Positions 48,429 to 60,611 of a DNA stretch of 64,000 bases are shown here, piece after piece; position 1 is the stretch's first letter, and each line of letters begins with the position of its first letter. The DNA is from Paragyromitra xinjiangensis (taxonomy: Eukaryota > Ascomycota > Pezizomycetes > Pezizales > Discinaceae). The notes under the pieces are model-generated. The model saw only the letters and a program-made list of their open reading frames with translations, had not been told where the DNA came from and did no database searches. The DNA is taken from positions 1,798,001 to 1,862,000 of the forward strand of contig JBCAMK010000012.1 of the NCBI GenBank assembly GCA_038503065.1, in the 5' to 3' direction. A program made the position numbers and the translations under genes.

Positions 48429-51400
48429 CTACTGCTGTCCCGGAATAACCTCAACATACCGACTCTTCCCCCTCGCCTTCCTCCCTCCAGCTGGCGTTGA
48501 TCTCCTACTAACACTCGCCCCCGGTGGACCCAAGAGATCATCCATGGCGTCACCACCCCTGCTACTCATCGCTGTCGGTGGCCTACTCGGTGGCCCGCTA
48601 CCTGGCGGTTTCGAGATCATTGGCGGTGGTACGGATGGAGGTCCGGGTGGAGGTCCCGCTGTAGATGGGGATAGTGATTCTTGCGCTGACATCGCTGCAG
48701 GACTTGGACTCCTCCCTAATGGTGGTGGTGGTACGGAAAGACCCGGTGTGCCAGGTGTAACCGACGGAGTCGGCATAGTAGGCGTCATAGCTGGAGTAGG
48801 TGACCTCGGAGGCTCCGAAGAAGAGGAACGGGGTGGTGCAACAGAAGACGGACGGGATGGCATACCGACGCTTGCGCTAGCCGGTGTAGAAGCCCGCTTC
48901 ATTGGCGGTGGCGGGGGTTTTGTTGCTACAGGCGTGGTTTCACCAGCTTTTTTGTTGACCCATCGCTTTAGGTCTGGATCATAGACGAAGGATGATTCCT
49001 CGCCAAGCTTGGCCTTGATGGGGCCTTGAGTGGCATTAGGATCCTTTTTACCCCCGAACCAACCGAACCATCCTTTCTTTGCACTTGAGTCTGTAGAAAA
49101 GCCAAATTAATCTCATTTCCTCCCGAAAGTATCAAAAACCACGAGGATACATACCGGTAGCTGCATTTTTCTTTTCCTCTTCCGCTTTCTTCTTCGCCTC
49201 TTCTAGCCTAGCCTTCTCCGCCCTCTTTAAGAGTTCATCATCGTCATCATCATCCATAAACCCCTTCTTCTTCGGCTTCGGTCCAGCCTTCTCATCATTT
49301 TCATCATTATTGTTATCCTCAGGCTGATACGGTTGAAACTCATTACTCGGCGGCTCATACCCACCCCCGCTACTCGGGGGTTCATACCCGCCATAACTGG
49401 GAGTCTCCGGAGCAGACGAGAACGAAGGTGGCCCAGTCGCAGGGATCGAAGACTGCGCCTCATCAAATGAGCTTCGAGAGCCATACGTATTTGTGTTCCC
49501 GCCAAACTCGGTTGTTGAGTTAGAGCTGGGGTGAGGACTATCGTATGGGTTCACCTGTTGCTGGGGTCTCTGTTCATACGGATTTCCGCTCGGCTCGTAT
49601 GGATTCACCTGCTGCTGGGGCTTCTGTTCATATGGATTCCCGCTAGGTTCGTATGGGTTGCCATTACTGCTCGGCTCGTATCCACCGCCGGTATAGCTAG
49701 GTCTGTATGAATCCGCCGATGACTTACGTTGATGATTCACCACCGGCGCATAAGTGCTCTGCTGACTATCATACGAGTTTCTGTTTTGGGGCGCATACTT
49801 CCCAGCTGCAGCGGGCGGTTGAAACTGTTGTTGTTGCGGTTGGAACGGATTCATACCACCCTGGATACCCGCGCCATAGTTTGAGCTAGTATTATACGCT
49901 GAGTAGAGATCTACCCCTGACTGAACTCTACTCATATTAGGACTCTCACTTGACATCCGGGCGAATGGTCCAGAGATAGGATCAATGCTTTTCGAATCCG
50001 CTGCGCCGCCAGCATCGTCTTTTTCACCGGAAACAAACGTGTTGAAAGTCTCCCAGATGGAACTGGTAACAATCTCAGAATTCAACTTCGGAATCCACTT
50101 CCCAGCACCAGTAGGAGCAGGGCCAGAAGCAGAGTCTTTAGGCGCAAAGGATAGCCTTGTGTTGAGCTCTTCGACAGCCGCCATGAATGCGGGGTTCATG
50201 TAAATTGACGGTTTACCCCAGCCTTTAATAACTGCTATTATGGCATCAACATACTTCTGCGCTTCCGACTTGTGTCCATTCTCCGCACGTATCAGGGCAC
50301 GGTGGAGTTTGTAAGATAGCAAGTGCGGGAATGCAGGGTGCGGTGTCGGAGCGAGTGATACTGCTAGCTCGTAGATTTCAGTGAGCATGATCGCATCAGT
50401 ATCCTTCGGCGTGAAGCTTCCACCCTCTGCCCCCAATAGTGAGAAATGAGCTGCCGGATCATCGTGACCTCCCAGCACTGCGCCAATCCCACCCACAGAT
50501 CCCTGTCGAGCAAAGATAAAACTATTCCCCACCCATCAGTCACTAAACGACAAATTAGAGGGAGTAGAATATACCAAATATGTCCCGCCTCAATCCTCCC
50601 ATACGCAACCAGCAACTTCCCAAGTGCCAATATAGCCTCCGCATCCCCCGGACTCCTATTATTCAGCACCAGTCCCAATGTCTCTCTCCACCTATCCAAT
50701 TTCTCCTCAACGTTCACCCCTCCATTCGGTGCGCCGCCAAGCATAGGCACACCAACCCTAGTGCTTGCACTAACCAGTTCATCGATACTCTCTGCCCAGT
50801 TGCCCGCAAATATCTCGTAAAGCACTGCCAGACTCTCAACTCCTTCTCCAAGTGTCTTAACCTCGTGCTTAACGAACTCCTGCACAACCTGTTTCCAGAG
50901 ATCCTTCCCAACCGTTCCAGCAATCAAAAGTGCGTGCGACCAAAGCCGTTTATCAGCTGCATGCCAGACGGCTGCTGTGCGATCACCTTTGAGAAGGTTG
51001 GTCTTGATATTACGGACAGCCTCAGGATCAACACGGTCGGTAGAAGGCCCCTGCATATTAGCCGAGATATCTCCAACCATTGTGAATGACCCTCCACCGC
51101 CATTAACGCCACCATCCATTTCAGATACGACTTCAGGCGTCAACACACCCCTCACAACCTTCTCCACCTCCGGATTCCCTTCCAGAACACCATCATTCTC
51201 AAGCAGCACCCTAACAACTTTCCACAGGAGTAGCTTCTCTTCCGCTCTCTTTCCCTGCCCTTCAATCTCCCTCTCGAGCGCTTCAATCTTCCCGCCCATC
51301 CACGCTAATACATCCTTCTTTTTCCCTTTATTCCTTCCTCCAGTCCACGCCGGCCCCGGGAACTTCCCTTCGTTCTCCTCTAGCGGCAGAATCTCCTTGA

Positions 51401-54400
51401 TGTTCTTGATCTTGACCTCGCCGGGCGAACATTTAATCATTGGTTGCTGCATATCACTCATATACCGCTGTGCACGGCGAGGGAACATAACAGCTACATT
51501 ACCACCAAAACCCCAGGTGAATAGCGGCGCCCCTTGCCAGCGCTTCAAGACATCACGGCCAGTCTCGTCATTGGGAGCCATGAAGTTGAGTTGGAGAGAT
51601 TGTGCACGCTGATGGAAATCTACAGAGGAATGTGAATAAGTGCTAGTATGCGCAAATGCGGAACTGGGACGCTCGTATGGATCTCGTGGCCCCCGTGAAA
51701 TCTTGTTATTTCTGCCAAATGCCATGCCTGGAGACTGGGTTTGTGCTCTCGGAGGTGGTTGGAAGGTAGCTTCGGGAGAAATTGTCCTGTTAGGAAGTTG
51801 ATTAGTGTATCTAGGCGATTGAGAAACACCTGGAGGTGGCGTAAACGTGTTTGTGCGAGAAATTGATTGTCCAGGTGTGGGTGTCCCAGGTCCTCTTGAT
51901 GGAGCATATCGATTCTGAGACGGCAGAGGTGCCGAAGGGGGATGTCCGTTAATCTGGGAAACAGACGAGTCATCCAGAGCCTCTTCTTCCTCTTCCCGTG
52001 GCACATCCATCGTAGTCGACATTGAGACAGACCTTGCAGTCCCAGGTCTAGAAGAATGCATAGCATGATGATCACCAGAAAATCGCCGCTGGGCAACATT
52101 GAAAGCGTCTTCCTGCGGTTGCTGGAAATGTGACGTCGGCGATACCTGCTGCGGAGATGTACCTCCCTGCGATTGAGCCGACTTCTGCGGAGGGGATTCA
52201 GCTTCAGACGGGAGCTGAGTCTCAACTGGTTTCGGAGGGGCGACAAAACCCCCCATCGTAGTCGGTGGCCGAGCCATCTGCGGGGGACCCGCAGGCCTTG
52301 GCGCATACTTTGCTGGAGCAGTAGGAGGCGCGCTCACAGTTGGGGTCGGGCCCGATGCAACTGGTGGGGGTTGATACCCTTGCATTGCGGGTGCAGAATT
52401 TGGTACAGGGGGTGGAGCATATGCACCTGAAGCTTGTCGTGGAGCTGGAGAATATCTACTACCTGCAGCACTCGGTTGATGGGGTGGAAATGCCTGCTGT
52501 GGCGATCCCATTACCGGCTGGGAAAATGTCTGCTGAGGACTCTGAGAGTAGAATCCTTGTGTGCTACCAGGCCTCGGCGGGCCAGATGGCGGCGGTGCAA
52601 ATCCTCCCGCGCTTCTCGGCGGTAATTGGTTCGCTGGGCCCGGCGAATACCGTCCTCCCATTCCCATTGCCGAAACTGTTCTAGGCTTCGGTGGAGCAAG
52701 GGGAAGTTCTTCGAAGAAATTCTCCTGTTGGGGCTTCGGCTTCTGGGCCCCGGGGGTTGGTACGGCCTGAGAGAAAACAGCGTTCATACTACTACTTCTT
52801 GCAGGTGGCGGGAAACCTGGTGTAGTTGGGCCTTGGGCTCCTAGATTGGAGGGTCTCTTCCTGATTATTGGAGGAGCTACATCCAGAGGAAGATCATATG
52901 GGCTCTGGTATCCTTCCTTCTTATCCACGAAGCTCTGGGCCTTCTTTTCAGGCAGCTGTGGAGTTTTTGCACCGAATGCAGCATATGGACCAGGGGCTGG
53001 ATGTTGATTGAAGTACGCTTGTGTTGCGTTTGGTGAGAACGGTGATGGTTGGGATGGTGCATACGGATTTAAAGGCGCCTGCTGAGGAGGGGCCTGCTGC
53101 CATGCAGCACCCCCATAAGGAGGTTGACCAGGCCTATAGGGTGGCTGAGCTTGTTGCGGAGTGTATCTCGATGATGTTTGTTGCAGCGGTTGTTGTGGGA
53201 CATTAGAGCCTTGGGTCTGCACAAACGGAACACTTCCAGTTGACTGATTTGAGAAACTTTGCGGTTGCCCACTAACAGTTTCTGCTGGCTTCGGGGCGCT
53301 CTCATCATCAGAATCTGGTAGAAATCCTTCATCATCACTGGGCAGAAATCCATCCTCATCTTCAAGAACATCTCCCGCCAAAGCTGCCTTCCACCGCGCA
53401 GTTAGATCATCTTCCTCCTCCGGTGTCTTTTCGGCTTCTTCTTTCGGGGGCTGTTGTCCAATCTGGCTGAAGAAATCCCCTTCTCCCTCCTCTGCAGTTG
53501 AAGGAAGAGCATCAAAAAGCGAGCTTGTCGGCTCATCCGCAAGATTATCAGAACTAGACGCCTGGCTGTCGGCTGTAGCCATACTCGCCGCGATATCTGT
53601 CTTAAAATGATACGGATGTGTTGCACCTTCTACAACCTGCATAGTCGTTTTCCTCTCCAACCCTGAAATTCGTTCCTCGTTTCCCCCATTTATCCCAAGA
53701 CCTCCAAAAAAGTTATCATCTGCAATATCTGTATCGCCAAATAAATCCGGCTCCTCCGTCACAGCTTCTGGGCTATGATCAATCAATGGTAACCCCTCCT
53801 CAAAACGTGCGTCTTGATCTTCCACACTCTCATCAGCCTCCCGAGCCGGACCACCAATTCCTGCAGCGTCCAGCACTTGCCCCATCATTGCGTCCACGTT
53901 ATCGTCGATTGTTTCGCTCCGCGAAACACCATTAAAAAAATCCCCACCCGCAGAATCATCAGGCACTCCGAAAAATCCACCCTGCTCTGTGCTGGGTGAA
54001 TCAAACATTCCCCTCTCCCCTTCTCCAGTGGCGACCTCAGAAGCCATCATGTTGAACAGTGCTTTTTCGTTTTCATAGTGTGCTGTCGTTTCATGCTCGT
54101 CGTGTGGCGGAACCGGAGGAAAAGTAGAAGACCGTGCTGGAGCCTGCTGTCTCAGCTGCTCAAATGGATCCGGACCGGTGATGTGTGCCTGCAGATCTGA
54201 CATATCGTCAAACTGCCAATTGATATTCCCTGTGTCTTCCTGGTGTTCTGAAACTGGTGGAGCTGCATCCGGAGTAGATCCTACGGTTTGTTGTTCGTGC
54301 ACAGGTTCCGAGGACATGGGGGGGCTGGCAGCTATTGCGACTTCTTCCACCGGTACTGTCTCCGAGATTGCAGGGATATCTTGCATCCCCTCGTCATGAT

Positions 54401-55000
54401 GTCCTTCGGCTTCCGGGATTTCCGGTTCGGGCGGAGGAGAAGGATAGAGTCCCTGCTCTACAACATCCGAGTTTATCTGGGAAGTCTCTGTCGGTGGGTC
54501 TATTTGGACATTTTCTGCACACCAGAGTCAATTGTGTCACGTACAATATTTACCAAAGAATATGGAATTGCTTCAAAGAGCGTACCCGAGCGACCGTTGA
54601 TATTCGGAACTCTCATCTCCAGCACACCATCGTCTGCATACTCGTCCTTCTCGGTGAGATCATCCTCGTGCACCCCCTTCGCGCTAACTACCGAGGGGTA
54701 TGTAATATCCACCCCCGATGGATTCCTAGAGATAGCGGGAGTATGTGTGGCTGAATGCAATATGCTATGTTTCTGGTGCTCATGGCTGCAGCCAGAGTCA
54801 ATATCCTCTATGTGACAAGCTTCTGGACCGAACGAAATACTGGACAGATTGCGTGGCAGGGTAGTCGAAGAGCCACCTTCCTCCTCCGAGTGAACGCGCA
54901 GGCTGTCTCCAAAAACTGACGGGGGCGCGAGCCCAGACGTGGGAGTATGTTCTGGAGGGACTTGTTGGGGTTGTGGTTGTGGTTCCGGGGAGTCGGACAT
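48429..55000 (-). CDS. sec16: COPII coat assembly scaffold Sec16
   Basis: Peripheral ER-membrane scaffold that organises ER exit sites and binds Sec23/24, Sec13/31 and Sar1. Exons in transcription order: 55000-54586, 54514-50575, 50521-49155, 49090-48429 (2127 aa; fungal Sec16 proteins are about this size). Every junction keeps frame; the third exon begins at the TAG acceptor 50523, giving [14 protein letters not shown]. The N-terminal half is acidic and disordered ([23 protein letters not shown]), then Pro/Gln-rich. The central conserved domain begins near residue 1110 ([20 protein letters not shown]). The alpha-helical ACE1 domain that binds Sec13 covers about 1290-1575 ([43 protein letters not shown]). 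The C-terminus has the Sec23-binding type block [10 protein letters not shown]...[21 protein letters not shown] and ends DDLLGPPG...EVIPGQQ. The [12 protein letters not shown] stretch (49545-49660) is a 66-bp tandem repeat. The first exon is the least certain part. Essential gene, apparently intact. Confidence 0.92.
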
Positions 55001-56478
55001 GGTGAAGTCACCAGCTTCGAACTCAAACCTGGATCCGACGAAGCTGCAGCTGTAAGAGAGTCTACAGGTATCCCAGGCAGCGGGAAGAGCAACAGTAGTA
55101 GCAGTACTAAGAGCTGTAGATGGTTAACAGATGAGAGAGGAACAGAGCAAACAGAGATTCAAAAACAGGGCGTGAAGAAGAGGGGATCTCATTCCCTGAT
55201 TGTGGATCTGAGTTCGCCAGTAGAAGTCGAGATGAGAACTTGGACTGAGGCCACGGAGCCGAAAGGGGCCACGCTAGTCAGCCACTCTTGGCGGGGGCTG
55301 GTGCAGGGAATTGGGGCTGGTGCAGGGTTAGGGGTGGCTGGCTTCGTCTCTCTCACCCAACTGGAGACGGGACAGGATGCTGTGTGACGTCTCTTTCTAA
55401 ACCAAACCCGTTCTTAACATTTCTCCCCTCCACTGATCAGCATGACGACAAAGATGGATGTCTGCTGGAGCGATGCAATGCAATGCAATGCCGCCTCAGT
55501 GTTCGCTCGGATACATTACATTAATTCGAGATGCGATAGAGGTTATCTACTGACTTTTATTCGGGCGATTACACTCGCATGGAGGATTGGAATCTTACAA
55601 GAGAATTGGCCTGTGCTCAGCAAAGTGAGGAGCGTTAACTGCCACTAAAGAGGCATTTAGCTAGATTACTAATCAGTAATCCTTCGTCTGTCGCTGCAGC
55701 CAGGTCAGACTTTCATGTACCTATTCGCTGATGTCCAAATCCATTAATAATGCATTGCAATCTTCCACGGTATCAGATAACACCAGACCCACGTTGGACG
55801 AGGTGGGGATGGGGCCTCCCCTCCCAATTAAGAAGATATACCATCCAAATGATTTGTTCGCAAAGTCAGATACATATCTGACGATTCTTTATCTATTCCA
55901 GAGTTTCTCCAAATTCTACACATAATTACCAGTGAAACAACCGGAAGGCATCAAGATATGTGTGTTTTAACAGGGCAACAAATGATGACACCTACTGGCC
56001 CTTGTGCTTATAAACGAGATGCGAAAGCAAAAAGTGTAAGGAGAGTTTGAGGTTCAACCTTCTAAGAGCGTGACCCCCTACAGCTAGGTAATTTTTTCCA
56101 CACTTTTAAAAGATAGAAAAGAGAGGGAAATAGATAGTCTCGCTGCCGACTTGTCACGTGACAATCCTTCCTAAATTGGGTGTTAACGGATTGTCTCTAC
56201 AAGCTTGACCCCAACACCCTATTTAGAGCGAATAAACGTCGATTGCGAGACTAGGAAATAGAAGGGAAAGGCATCAAGCTCCCCTTGCCACAGCCCCCCC
56301 GATTTATCTGTCGATTCACTAAGACTCCCTTGCTGCTAGGTATGCTTCTATAGATACACTCAACAACGATCCTGCAGTTCATTAGTTGATACTTTACCCA
56401 TAAAGACATTCCACAGAGCAGCCAGTACCAGGAGAAAGCCTGTTGCTGGCTGGAAGTAAATGATGGCTTTTAGAGCTC

Positions 56479-56522
<44 letters not shown>

Positions 56523-57145
56523 TATTCATTTACGTACCCAACCCACGACTTTTAGGGTTGTCTAGCAAGTATATTTAAATATAGAGATCGAGACTTAATT
56601 AATTGAGGAGTCGCACTCCATACAGACCCGAATTTATAGACAGGACCCGCATACTAGTACATGAAAACCCTTCAACTTCGGGGAATCCGATGTCCTCCCC
56701 ACTATGGTCTACTAGAGTCCACTATCGATACCCAATTAGGAAGCTCATTTTCAACAAAGTGATTCCCCCCTTTCCTCCAACCGAGTAATATTTCGCGGAT
56801 TGCAACTGTCCTCACTTCCAAATCACGCTCGCTTCGACTGCGTCGCAGCATCTGCACACAAACTCTCCCACCCAGCAGCCAACGACACTCTAATTCCCTT
56901 CATAAATTCGAGATAAAGAAAATTAACGAGCATTCAATTACAACTAACCCTAAAACAAATAGGTTACCCGGGGGAACCTGATACAAAAAATCAACGCGGG
57001 GAAATCCGACGGTATAAGGCATATATCGAGATGCTGGAGAGTATGAAATAAACCGCTAAAGGGCGAGGTAAGCGGGCTGCCACCACATCCTTTGGTAGGA
57101 ACTTAAATACCTACTAACAACCTTCCGGGAGACCTAACCATACGC
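55001..57145. other. Intergenic upstream of sec16
   Basis: The first few hundred bases are presumably the sec16 promoter. A short TGCAA-type repeat lies at about 55473-55493 and a long (GTA)n microsatellite at 56481-56522. No gene was recognised. Confidence 0.5.
56481..56522 (+). repeat. (GTA)14 microsatellite
   Basis: Fourteen uninterrupted GTA units. Such perfect trinucleotide runs are usually length-polymorphic between strains. Confidence 0.95.
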
Positions 57146-59870
57146 TCATGTGTTTCTAAAGTACCACATGAGATTCTGGTAACCTTTGTTAATCGGCACT
57201 AGCCATGCTGGGATGTCTCTTGCTCCGGAATCTACAAGCAATTCCTGAATATCGGTACGGCCGCCCTGAATCGCTAATTCTAATGCCGTTCGAGCCTTAG
57301 AGTAACCTGATTCGGCGTTGACGTCGCTCCCATTTTCTAATAGCAACTTGACTAATTCGATATCTCCGTGTTGAACTGCCGCTTGCAATGGTGTCGGGCC
57401 ATATGGAGGGCCTAGCTCTCTCCTGGTGACAGATCTATCGCCAAAAGACCACTCCCACATCCAGCCGGGGAATTTGTTATCAACTACCGTGTGAAACGCT
57501 ACCCTTAAGCTATACTTCAATGTTTTAGGATCGACGTTGGCATTTTTTTTCTAGGAGTAGTTTGACGGTATCGATATATCCACCTTCAACCGCCATATGC
57601 AACGCTGTCCGGCCACCCTGCTCAGATGTTTTGGCATCGATGTTGGCCCCGTTGCCCAAGAGCAGTGCAACTACCTCGGTATACCCGCCCTCAGTCGCTA
57701 TATGCAACGCAGTTCGATAGCCGCGTCCGGGCACTCTTCTATCGGCCTCAGCCTGATTTCCTAGGAGCATCCTGACAGTCTCAGTATATCCGCCCGCAGC
57801 CGCCATATGTAACGGCGTCTGACCATCCCCAGATGTTGAAGAATTGGTGTCGGCTTCGTTTTCTAAGAGAAGTCCGACTATGTCCGTATATCCGCCTTGG
57901 GCTGCAACTTGCAATGCTGTTCGGCCTCGCTTCTTGCCTGCCAAAGCATCAACGTTGGCTTCATTTCGGACAAGCAGCTTGGCCATTTCAGTATGTCCGC
58001 CTTCAGCCGCCGCTTGTAATGCTGTTCGGCCTTGCTCATAGCCTGCCTCAGCATTGATGTCGGCATCATTGTCCAAAAACAGCTTAACCATTTAGAAAAT
58101 AAGGCTGCAATTTACAGCCTTATTTTCTAAAAGTAGATTAACCACATCGATGTGACCGCCCCCGGCTGCCGCTTGCAATGCCGTCCGGCCTAGCTCATAG
58201 CCTGCTGCGGCGTTGATGTCCGCCTGGTTATCCAAAAGCAAATTCACCATGCTGATGTGACCGCCTCCAGCTGCAGCCTGCAATGCCGTCCTGCCCAGAT
58301 TGTCGCTTGCTTGGGCATTGACGTTGGCGTTAGTTTCCAAGAGAATCCTGGCCGTGTTTGTATGTCCCCCCTCAGCCGCCGCCTGCAGTGCTGTCCGGCC
58401 ATTTTCTTTGGATGGCTCAGCGTTGACGTTGGCCTTGTTTTCTAAAAGCAGCTTTACTACTCCAATGTGTCCACATCCAGCAGCCACCTGGAGTGCAGTC
58501 CGGCCTTGCTCATCACGCGCTTCGGCGTCGATATCGGCCTTACTTTCCAGGAGTAACCTCACCATCTCAACATGCCCAACCTTAACAGCCTGCTGGAACT
58601 CCCTCCCACAGCTGGTATTCACGCCAACTTTGTTGTCTAGCAATAGCTTTACTATATCGCAGCGCCCTACCCCAACTGCCTATTTTAGTACTTTTCGGTC
58701 GTTAATGCGAGCATTGACGTTGAACTTGTTGTCCAGTAGTAGCTGTATCGTATCGAGTCCAGCAGCGTACTGAAATAACCTCCCTCTCGTGGCACCATCT
58801 GTGACCTTACTACTTGGCGAGCTCAAGAGCATTAATACAGCTGAATTGAGTCCCATTGCTACAGCCCGCTCCAGGATATCTGGCAGCTCCTTCGCTGAAG
58901 TGGGCAAAAATCGCATGATATCCGCCTTATGAGCTTTCTTCACCAATATTCCTTTTTCCCTATCCTTGAGTTCCATATTCACCCCCAAGACCGAAAATTC
59001 GCGCTCTAAATCCTCATACCAGTCGTTCGCAACCTTTCCCAGCCACGGGCTCTGTAGAGCTTTAGCTGCAGTTGGTCGCTTTTTTGGATTCGCGGTCAAT
59101 AAACTCTTAACAAAGTCTATTCCTTCGCTAACTTGAGCATTTTGTAATATCTCGGTTGGGAAGTCAACATCGCCTTGACAGTATTCGAAAAGAAAATTCA
59201 TGTCGATCTCAGGTTGAAAAATAAAGGCAGACTCCCTCCCAGTAGAGAACATTTCAGCCTCGAGGAATGGTGTTTGCGACGTCAAGACTTCATGCACCAG
59301 ACAGCCCAATGACCACATGTCCAAAGAATGAGTGAACTCTTCCCCTGTACCAAAACTCCGGGGAAGTACTCCTAGTAGTTCCGGGGCAAGATAGCCTTGT
59401 GTTCCGCATCGAGTCCGTAGGACGGTATGCTTCGCTTGTTTCGACGTTCCAAAATCGGCGATTTTGACCCAAATCGGCTTAGGGCAAGCAATAAGAACGT
59501 TCTATAACCATTTGCATTAGTATAATAGCACTAGAGATAATGTTAGCAGGGGTCGAACTTGTGGTTTTAGATCGCGATGGCAGATCCCTTTCTGATGCAA
59601 GACCTCAAGTCCTTCTAAAATCTGTCTAGTGATCTCTTTGGCTCCCATTTTTGCCTCTTCGAAGTTTTTGATATATTCGCTCAAGTCCCCATACTCGATA
59701 TACTCTATCGTGAGAAACACATCGTCTCTATTTTCGTACCAGCCATAAAACTCCACGAACAAATGCTCATGCTATATCCCATTCATCAGTTGTATGCACC
59801 ACATAGCCGTCATGAAACTCTGTTTCAAGCTTGTAGAGGTCGAATTTCCGAGTTAGAGTCATAAGTCGTT
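57146..59870 (-). pseudogene. Protein kinase / ankyrin-repeat gene, disrupted
   Basis: The ancestral protein was a Ser/Thr kinase with a C-terminal ankyrin array. The kinase half is recognisable from HLFVEFYGWYENRDDVF through the hinge (LTIEYIEYGDLSEYI) and catalytic loop CHRDLKPQ|N (intron 59558-59502), then IADFGTSK and YLAPELL to the C-lobe LLTANPKKRPTA. About eleven ankyrin units follow (GRTALQAAAEGGH, LLLENKANVN). Lesions: in-frame TAG at 58680 (RKVLK*AVGVG); a quasi-palindrome with in-frame TAA at 58092-58130 replacing part of an ankyrin unit; a one-base gain in an A8 run at 57543-57550. The 5' end also fails: the glycine loop, VAIK-type lysine and C-helix are missing between EWDIA and HEHLFVEF (about 59770), and a further frame change sits near 59862. 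The gene is probably dead, though single-base lesions could be assembly errors. It lies next to a NACHT/ankyrin gene on the same strand. Confidence 0.8.
58092..58130. repeat. 16-bp perfect inverted repeat inside the ankyrin array
   Basis: TTAGAAAATAAGGCTG (58092-58107), 7-nt spacer, CAGCCTTATTTTCTAA (58115-58130). One arm is genuine ankyrin coding sequence (LLLENKA on the minus strand); the other is its reverse complement and carries the stop. About 26 expected codons of the repeat unit are absent beside it. Confidence 0.9.
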
Positions 59871-60611
59871 TTTTAATAAGTCGGGGCTACTAGGTGGGTT
59901 AGGCTGAGAATTCTTCTCGCCTTGAAGGGTATAGAATCTGAGGGTTAGAATAAACAGATAACCTCTCGACTCCCAAATATTGCGACTAAAGGATCTGCCC
60001 AAGCAGAAGAGCCAAACGTGCCTTTTTACAGGGGTAATGGTCGGACGGTGGACAGGGGTTAGTCGTAGGCAGCAGCCTATATACGTACTAGTTATGTTAG
60101 GAGTGGTGGCTGTGCAAGATGCAGTACCAGCTTTGAGATATCGAGTTATCAAACTCTCAAGCGGCGAAGTCCCTAGGCCTGAAGTTGTAAGTCCCGTATT
60201 CTTAAGTCCTGAAACGTTAAATGAAGCTGAAAAGACAACTGTGACGAAGGAAGAGAAACCGCCCGGGATAAGCAACTCAAAATCACCACGTTACACGATT
60301 GAGCTGGTGAAACTGCCAATAAGTTTGACGGCTGAGTGCAAGTAGGCTCGTTCCCATCCCCACCTACCATAGGTTGCTCCTACGGTGCGCAGCAAGCTGC
60401 GCAAAAAGGGACTGGGCACGAGACTAGAGTGCAAGGACTCATTTCGGCACACGAAACCCCATATCTAGCTAGGACCTTCTCAATACAGTAAGATCATATA
60501 TTTTCTACCTGATTGAGATTGACATATTTGACAGCCTCTTACCACCAGCATAAGGGATGGTGGGAAATGGATTGCGTATGCCCGCTAACGTGCCCTACAT
60601 TTTAGGCTGGA
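59871..60611. other. Flank of kinase/ankyrin pseudogene
   Basis: A minus-strand frame of 138 codons (59859-60275) ends PSSPDLLKNDL just before the degraded kinase start and may be its former N-terminal exon. No domain is recognised in it. Confidence 0.3.

Noticed and set aside
52173..54399. Plus-strand frames opposite sec16
   Set aside because: Antisense shadows of the Pro/Gln/Asp-rich Sec16 coding sequence.
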